Assembly (NCBI GenBank): GCA_033961575.1
Contig: CM066735.1
Coordinates: 85,377,449-85,441,448, forward strand
Reading direction: 5' to 3'
Length of the DNA: 64,000 nt
Source of the DNA: Aselliscus stoliczkanus
Taxonomy: Eukaryota; Chordata; Mammalia; Chiroptera; Hipposideridae
Made by a program: the position numbers and the translations under genes. Under the pieces are notes generated by a model. The model saw only the letters and a list, made by a program, of their open reading frames with translations, had not been told where the DNA came from and did not search any database. Below, piece after piece: positions 57,740-64,000 of this stretch (positions are counted from its first letter, which is position 1; each line of letters opens with the position of its first letter).

Positions 57740-59375
57740 ATGAGCAAGTATTTAGATTTTTTTTTCTTGAAATTATAAAATAAGAATGTGCAGAAAAATA
57801 AGTTGCCCCGACAAATGTTGGCAGTAAACTGTTAAGCACTGTCCAGGAAAGCAGACTCTCGGCTAACACACTTTATGTATTAAGTTTCAGCTGTCAAGTC
57901 CAATCTTAAGCAGAGAGAGAAACTGTGTTTCAGAGAGTTTAATACTTGGCTGGAAGTTACATGGTGGTAAGAGGCAGGAAAGAACAACTTGGGTTTTCTG
58001 ACTCCTACCCCGGGGAATGTTCACGGCACCAGATTGTTTCTCTAGAAACAATCAGTAATTGTTCATTTAAAGAGAGAAGGAGTGATCCCTTGAAGATTAA
58101 TTTTGCTCTGTAGCAGCGTGACCCACTTAAAACCTAGCTAGGGTTTTGTTTTTCACCACTGTAGCAAGAAATGCAAAAATGGTTCCCTGGCTTGAATCTG
58201 GGTTGGAGAATAAAAGGTGAGGTGGGGAAATTATTCCTTTCTCCATCATGAATAAAGAGGCTTTTCTGTCCCCCGGGCTCTTGACGGAGGTCTGATCTCT
58301 TCTTAGATGTTAGCATTCCCTGTTCCGTTGAAAGCTGAAAGTCAGCAATGTTCACATTCCAGGTCAAAAGGAGAAGCTGCCGGTGAGGTTCTTTGTGTTG
58401 AGGGTCTGAATCCTTCAATCACTAGCTAACCTGATGTCCTACTGAACAGAAGTGGGGGCGGGGAATAAACTGTTTGTACTTCCAGTGTTGAAAAAGATGA
58501 TGGATGCCAGGTGTGTAGCTTTGGATCCGTGTGGGAGGAAAACGGCATAACCAATGGTTCTAGTGAACAAGTGATGGGCTCCTGAACCCACTTCTGACTG
58601 GCGTCCCCTGGTCCATGGGAGGCATGGCTTTCAGCCACGGGAGTGAAGGGGCCGAGGACCTGGACACTCAGTGAGAGGCATCTGGAGCTAGACTTACAGT
58701 AGAGAGAATGGGAACATCCTCTCTCACAGGACAGTAGCTGCCATCTTGTGAGCTGGACCATGCTTGGGGTTGGCCTGATTCCCAGTTGGCCAGGAGCATC
58801 CGTTGGCTCTGGAGCACCAAAAGACCACGTGGTGAGAAGCAAAAACAGCAGTGGCAGTAGATGGCAGACTAGACCTCAGTGTTTTATGTAATAGTTCCTG
58901 GGGCAAGCAGGTTCCTTGGGGTAGGGGGTGGAGAAATTCAGTATCACTTCCAATATAGTAGTGGGGGCAGGGAGTGGGAGGGCAGCAAGAGCTTGGGCCT
59001 TTTCTCACTTAACTTGAAGACATAAGAGGACTGGGAAACATCTTTGTACTTGAGTGTTATGAAGCTCTCCAAACCAGTTAGTCAGAACCCCGAGGAGCTG
59101 TTTAAGAGAACATTAGCCATGTTCCTGTTTTCCAAATGGAAAAAATGAAAGCGTCCCTTCTTGTGATTGACCCACAGTATTTCTGCAGCACTCTCAGGAG
59201 AGCAATGGCTGGAGCTAAGGATATGAAATTTTAAGTGGGAATTGCTTTGATATTCAGACAAAAGCTACCAAGCTTTGTTCATATTGCAAAATATAAAAAA
59301 GAAAATCATGCAGAATATTTAATAACATAGAAAAATATTCTCAATGTACAACCAAATGAAAAAAATCAAGTTCAT
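57740..59375. other. Single-copy-looking stretch
   Basis: No repeat recognised. Minus frames at 58,134-58,418, 58,426-58,842 and 58,724-59,008 are open for 94-138 codons, longer than typical here, but show no domain, Kozak support or splice pairs that I can defend. Confidence 0.4.
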
Positions 59376-59376
59376 T

Positions 59377-59514
59377 TATCTTTTTTTCTTTTAGACCTTT
59401 TTTTTTTTTTTTTTTTTTTTAAGGGCAGTGTCACTGGCCTTCATATGTGGGATCTGAACCCGGGCTGTTGGTGTCCCAATCCAGCTCTTAACCACCACGC
59501 CACTTGGCTGGCCC
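59377..59514 (-). mobile_element. Short tRNA-derived SINE, antisense, with TSD
   Basis: The minus strand begins GGGCCAGCCAAGTGGCGTGG, with an A box in TGGTGGTTAAGAGCTGG and a B box GGTTCAGATCCC, and ends at ACACTGCCCTT with a 23-base A tail (T run at 59,399-59,421). The TSD TCAAGTTCATT is perfect at 59,366-59,376 and 59,515-59,525. This is the head-only form of the family, like the 41.2-kb copy. Confidence 0.92.
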
Positions 59515-60042
59515 TCAAGTTCATTATCAAAATGTTCAGTGTGATCTCTTTTTGCCAACACTAAATGGATAGATCTCTGCAGAGAAAAGAGTCTGGGAAG
59601 ATGTATTCCAACACCCTCACTGTGCTTATTCTTTGTTTGTTGCATTAATGGGCACTTTTAATTTCTCCATCCTGCTTCTCTGCATTGTTTGAATATATTT
59701 ATGACAAACATGTGTTGCCTTTGTAAAAAGAAAAAAGTGTAACATAGGTTTTTGTTTTTAAAAACTGAAAGCAAATCTAAACAACAACAAAACCCTGCTG
59801 CCTTTGTGTTCAGGATAGCAGAGATGGTAGAGCTCTTTCATTTAATGGGGTGTAGATGTCAGAGCTGGAGGACAATGACTGTGCTGGTGGAAAAGTGACC
59901 CGCAGAACAAGTTTCAAACAGGAAAATGCTTGTGGGGTGACCCCTGGGGTCAGCTTCTGAGTTTACTGCTGATTCCACAAAGAAGGAAAGAGGCTCCAAC
60001 AGGGTGTGGGGTAGGGTCAGTTGGGTGGGTGTGTCCCAGTTT

Positions 60043-60060
60043 AAACAAAGCCGCTTTGAT
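60043..60060. promoter_or_regulatory. Inverted AACAAAG/CTTTGAT pair (SOX/TCF-like)
   Basis: AACAAAG and CTTTGAT lie head to head around CCG, forming a short palindrome AAAG-CCG-CTTT. Both halves fit SOX or TCF/LEF HMG-box sites, and a GGAATGC (TEAD-like) motif follows at about 60,083. Matches this short occur by chance, so the call depends on the neighbouring exon-like segment. Confidence 0.25.
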
Positions 60061-60120
60061 GTCCTTCCCAGCAGCCTGGCACAGGAATGCACAGCCTGCC
60101 TGCCCTGCTCTCTCCTGCAG

Positions 60121-60200
60121 CCATTAGGGATTTATAAATATCCATCTCCAAAGGGAAGATCCATCAGCTTCCCATCAACCACAAAGGAAAAGATTTACAG
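60121..60200 (+). other. Candidate 80-bp exon or conserved element
   Basis: The segment is preceded by a long pyrimidine tract ending in TCTCTCCTGCAG and followed immediately by GTAATT after TTTACAG, giving a good 3' splice site and a passable 5' splice site. One frame is open across it and reads through GIYKYPSPKGRS. It lies in a 1.2-kb repeat-free stretch. I do not recognise the peptide. It could be an internal coding or untranslated exon, an alternative exon, or a chance pair. No other exon of the same gene is visible in the window. Confidence 0.3.
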
Positions 60201-60689
60201 GTAATTTCCACCTCTCAGTACAGACATGTGATTAAGCATAGGTTGGGAAGGGTTTTGTTTTTTTTTCTTTTTCCCACATTGTAAATAGAAATGCTTTGTT
60301 TTTCTCTCATTCCCAGTGATGTTTGTAAAGACTTTTATAGAAATATACTGATGTTCAGTGCTTACATTGCGCTTTCCTCACATATATCAGGAGAGTGAGG
60401 TGTGTGGAATATGCCTGCCATTCCCCATTCTGAGATGATGGGGAGCTGCCCAGGTGTAGGGTTCTGGGCTATGCTGGAGATCTGCCCATCCAGGGCATCT
60501 GTGGAGGGCACACAGTATTCCTCCCAGGCTCAGCCAGGGCTGGACATGTGGTGGGAAAGGGAGCACACCCCAGCCCCCATACTTTGGATCAATGAGCTTG
60601 GGGAATACCTTGGGAGGGGATGGGGGGTTTTACAGCCAACCCTCTTTGAAAGCTCTTTTATTAAGACAACAGGGGTACAATGCCAATAG

Positions 60690-60830
60690 CTTGAGCTGGA
60701 GTTGGACAATCATTGGTTTGAATCCATGCTCTGCCATAGACCAGTTGTGTGATCTTAGACAATTTAATAAGTTTCTCTGACTTAACTTTTGACATTCACG
60801 AAACAGAGGTTACCTTCTTGTGTCTGGAGG
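60690..60830 (+). repeat. MIR SINE, sense
   Basis: GGTTTGAATCCATGCTCTGCC, AGTTGTGTGATCTTAGAC, AAGTTTCTCTGACTTAAC and GAAACAGAGGTTACC are sense MIR blocks. Confidence 0.75.
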
Positions 60831-61306
60831 TTGCTAAAATGAGAGTCTTGTCTGTGTTTCAGCTCTGAGGCAGGGGCCAACTACTCCAGCATTCCAGAGT
60901 GAGGTGCTAGCTAGACCATTTAGGCAGGGCTTGCAGGGAGGTGCATCCCTTACCTGAGTACCTGCCTGAGAGAGTGTGCATAGAACTGTGTGTGTGCTTC
61001 CCTCTGAATCTCACCTGTAAAAACCTAAAGATCACAGACTAAGACTGCCTGATTACTCTGTGGGAATGAATGATGTCTGCCTCCTGTGTACTATTCAGGC
61101 CACAAGCAAGAAAGAAGCAGGCGAAAGGCCACATGGGGAAGGGGCAGTGGGAAGAGAAAGAGAAGGTCTGTGTGGAGTGGCCTGCTGAAAGCCAGGGAGT
61201 TGTGGGAGGAGGCACATGTTAAGGAAAAGGAGTTAAACGATCCCAGCGATGGGCTGGAGAGAAACGAGTGGTGTATCTGCAGAATCCAAGAACTTGCCCT
61301 GTCGGC

Positions 61307-61720
61307 TGAAAAATAGTATCCACCAGGTGTTCCGTCACCAAAAAGTATTTATTCGAAAAAAAGAAACGTTTGCAACCCGCTGTATGAAGACATGGCAAGC
61401 CACGTGCACACACTGCACAGCTGCCAAGATGCAGGGCCATTTATAGGGGGAAAAGTAAGTTAAAAGGAGGGACAGTTACCACAGCTGAGCTTTATTATAA
61501 GCATAGATGGAGTTGTCTGCGGTTCTCGTGAAAACAGAGCGCGAGAACTCCTCCCATGAAACCTCGCTCGTTCCACAGTTCTTCGCAGCTGATTATGTTA
61601 AAGTCTCAGTTATAGTCTTTATCACCCCCGTGAGGAAAACAGTCTTAGACAGCTTCCTCCGTGGCGTGGAACCCATCGCTCTGTCGTGCCAGCGCGGGCC
61701 AGGTAAGGTTTTTTCCTGCA
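61307..61720 (-). repeat. CpG-retaining LTR, antisense
   Basis: On the minus strand a TATA-like CCCCTATAAATGG, then AATAAATACTTTTTGGTGACG and a terminal ACACCTGGTGGATACTATTTTTCA lie in the spacing of U3-R-U5, with TAATAAAGC nearby. The CA terminus falls at 61,307. The U3 side (61,500-61,700) keeps many CpGs, so this LTR is younger than the MLT1-type ones here. The 5' boundary is uncertain and no TSD was found. No viral genes are present. Confidence 0.65.
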
Positions 61721-62132
61721 CCTAACCTCTCCTTCCTCTCCCTCCCAAGCGGGTGCTGGAGGAGGGGGCAGCCTAGTGAGTGGGTGGAAGCTAGCAGAGT
61801 GGGACCAGAAAAACCAAAAAAGCCAACCACAGCCTCTTACACAAGGCAGGCTGCAAACCTGCCCCAGGCCTGGTGTGGAGGAGGAGAGGCATTTGAATTT
61901 TAGACAACATTTGGAATATTCATTATTACATGAGCGTCAAACAACATGGACGTGAGTCTACGTATTGTATTTTGTGACTATACATGATGGGGGACTTTTT
62001 TTTTATGTGAAAATGACCACAAATATGTAGTCCACCCAAGTTTCCCTCAAGGGACAGGAGGCATCAGCCCCACAGGGTGGTTTAAAGATGCAGAGTTGAG
62101 GCAATGAATAAAACTATTTTCTGATTGTCCAC

Positions 62133-62893
62133 TGTGTTAGGGTTTTCCAGAAAAAACAGAACCAATTATATATGTAAATTTTATACATGTATAGATTAGA
62201 CAATTAGAAAATCGCTTTGTTCTCTCCCTCTCTCTCTCCATGTACACACACACACACACACACACACACATGAAATTTTAAAATAAATTGGCTTACATGA
62301 TTAGGACTGGCAAGCCCAAGATATCTAGGGTAGACCAGCACGTTAGAAAACCCAGGAAGAGCCAGTGTTGCGGTTCCAGTCTAAAGGCCATCTGCTGGTA
62401 GAATTCCCTCTTGCTTTGGGGAGGCCAGTCTTTGTTCTGTTTAAACCTTCAACTGGTTGGATGAAGCCCACCTGGATTACGGGCAGAAATCTGCTTTCCT
62501 CAAAGTCCATTGATTTAAAGGAGAGAGATGGGGGGAAGGGTAAAAAAGGTGAAGGGGAGGAACAGATACAAACTTCCAGCTGTAAAACAAGTTACGAGGA
62601 TGTAATGTGCAGCATAGGGAATGTAGTCAAGAGACTGTAATAACTTAGTATGGAGACAGGTGGTTACTAGATTTATTGCAGATCACTTTGTAAGGTATAT
62701 ATAAATGTAGAATAAAACTGGGTTGCACACCTGAAACTCATATAGCGTGTCAACTATAATAAAAAAATAAACTAAATTCACTAAAAGAACAAAAAAGTTA
62801 ATCTCATCCATGAACATCCTCACAGCAACATCCAGAATATTAACCAAATATTTGGCCCAGCCAAGCTGACACATAAAATTAACCATCACGTAC
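62133..62893 (-). repeat. Solo LTR, antisense, split by an L1 tail
   Basis: The plus strand starts TGTGTTAGGGTTTTCCAG and AACAGAACCAATTATATATG, continues through GGCTTACATGATTAGGACTGGC and TTCAACTGGTTGGATGAAGCCC, and ends AGCTGACACATAAAATTAACC. It is the reverse of the LTR family at 34.4 kb. CT and CA microsatellites lie at 62,221-62,270. The LTR is interrupted at about 62,519-62,795. Confidence 0.78.
62520..62795 (+). mobile_element. L1 3' end, sense, nested in LTR
   Basis: AGCATAGGGAATGTAGTCAAG, TAATAACTTAGTATGGAGAC, CAGATCACTTTGTAAGGTATATA and TTGCACACCTGAAACTCATATAG with an A-rich end form the sense 3'UTR of a placental L1. The LTR continues on both sides. No clean TSD was found. Confidence 0.75.
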
Positions 62894-63039
62894 ATCTACT
62901 ATGAGTCCCACACATCTGTGTTATCTTCTTAGGCTACATTTATGGAAGTCAAATCTCATAGAATATATTTCTAGAGTGAGAAGTTTATGTAAAATTGTAA
63001 GATTCTAAAATATATTGCCAACTTACCTTCCAGACATTT

Positions 63040-63325
63040 CTTTTTTTTCAAATCATTTTTAATTTTACTGTACTGTGTGAGACTGTATGATTTTATAATT
63101 CTCCATACTTTCATGAGCCCTAGATATTCACTTTATGAACACTGTGTTATCTTAAACAAAATAAGGACTTGCTAATGTGATGGGCAAAACATGGGATATG
63201 TTTGAATTTGCATTTGTAATTTTGGGAAATTTAACATTTATTAGCATGTTTATTGACCATTTGCATTTTTCCTTTGGTTCTTCATCTCTTCATGGTTTGC
63301 CAATTTTTCTATTAGCCTCTCTCAG
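63040..63325 (-). repeat. Old L1M fragment, antisense
   Basis: CTGATAGGTG-type region is represented by CTAATGTGATGGGCAAAACATG, AATTTGCATTTGTAATTTTGGG and TTTATTGACCATTTGCATTTTTCC, the antisense 3'UTR/ORF2-end of an old L1. Confidence 0.55.
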
Positions 63326-63329
63326 ACCA

Positions 63330-64000
63330 CTAAAATTTGAATATGTGTTTTAACCCGCACCAGTCTTCTAAAGAAGAGGCAAAATTCCAAGTAGCACTAA
63401 TTTACAGCTCAGGGAAAGGGCAGCCGTGTGAGCCCTGCATTTACTTTTCCCAGGGGAAGTTAGAACCTATGTACAGTCCTCGCCCATGAGACCCTTTTCA
63501 GGTTGAACAAAATGACAGCAAGCATGCGAGAGAAAGAATCTAAGGACAGAAGCTTTTAAGAAAAAAGCAAAACCAATAACAGAAAAATGCCACTGTTACA
63601 GGTCCTCAAAAAAGAAAAAAATAGCTGCCTGTGGGATGGGCTTATCATATTGCATTGTGGCCCTAGGAGCTGAGAGGGGTCAGATGGTCATTCTGCAGAC
63701 AGGGCAGGGCCCCAGAGACAACCGCTTCAGCATGTTAGGGGGGAATTTTTCTTATCATCTCAAGGCATCAAGAAACAATTCTAGCACTGTCAACAGCATT
63801 TTCAGATCCTGGCCCAACATTTTTAGAGAAAGGTCTGAAATTATTTTGTCATCAAATCAAGTTCAACTCCATCTCTCAACAGAGGATAAAAAAAAAATGC
63901 TATTTGGCTACAGAGCTTTTCAGAAGAGACTCAGGGTTTGGAAAATTTTGTAGAACAAAATGTTTGTCTCTCTCACCATTTCTAACCTTCAGGGTTTTTC
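63330..64000. other. Single-copy-looking stretch to window end
   Basis: No repeat or gene recognised. The forward frame at 63,636-63,953 (105 codons) starts near the middle of the stretch, with no domain I know. It ends before the window does. Confidence 0.4.

Noticed and set aside
58134..59008. Series of minus-strand frames of 94-138 codons
   Set aside because: No splice pairs, domains or codon periodicity that I can see; the region looks like ordinary single-copy DNA.

Overview
This is a stretch of placental-mammal nuclear DNA dominated by repeats, with no confidently identifiable protein-coding gene. The evidence is layered mammalian interspersed repeats: MIR and L2 relics, MaLR/MLT1-type solo LTRs, old L1M fragments, younger L1 insertions with target-site duplications (TSDs), tRNA-derived SINEs, Tc1/mariner MITEs and many microsatellites. 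The SINE heads, which start GGGCCxGCC and carry tRNA A and B boxes, and the recent mariner-type MITEs suggest a laurasiatherian. A bat of the rhinolophoid/hipposiderid kind is my best guess, but this is inference and not proven by the window.

Layout. 1-5 kb: a CCAT microsatellite, L2, a hAT-type MITE, L1M, an antisense LTR and an MLT1-like LTR. 5-8.7 kb: mostly single-copy sequence with a MIR and a purine-rich tract. 8.7-10.6 kb: an old antisense L1 ORF2. 10.6-14 kb: mostly single-copy, with a G-rich/GA tract. 14-15.6 kb: a mariner MITE and LTR remnants. 15.65-21.6 kb: a nested stack. An old L1M received a short L1 3' fragment that itself carries a SINE, and then a 4.9-kb antisense L1 whose 5' end is fused to a U6 snRNA copy. 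21.6-29.4 kb: MIR, L2, an inverted pair of MLT1 LTRs, an L1 tail, an LTR split by a long SINE, and a TA-flanked MITE. 29.4-34.4 kb: largely single-copy, including a quiet AT-rich block at 31.4-32.6 kb. 34.4-41.3 kb: an LTR, a sense L1 tail, an MLT1, an L2 and a short SINE. 41.3-49.8 kb: MIR and LTR relics separated by single-copy DNA. 49.8-51.1 kb: a second mariner MITE beside a second, older U6-L1 chimera. 52-57.7 kb: L1M, an RTE/BovB-like LINE remnant, an MLT1, an internally deleted L1 with a perfect 18-bp TSD, and MIRs. 57.7-64 kb: mostly single-copy, with a SINE, a candidate exon or conserved element near 60.1 kb, a CpG-retaining LTR and an LTR with a nested L1 tail.

Nothing here works as an operon or pathway. 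The biological interest is in the retrotransposition record: two independent U6-L1 chimeras, an L1 with a large internal deletion, a 19-bp-arm palindrome inside L1 ORF2, MITEs that keep the end of a transposase frame, and head-only versus long forms of one SINE family. The best candidate for host function is an 80-bp AG/GT-bounded segment at 60,121-60,200, preceded by clustered transcription-factor-like motifs. Family names below are from pattern recognition, not a database search. Boundaries without a TSD are approximate to tens of bases.
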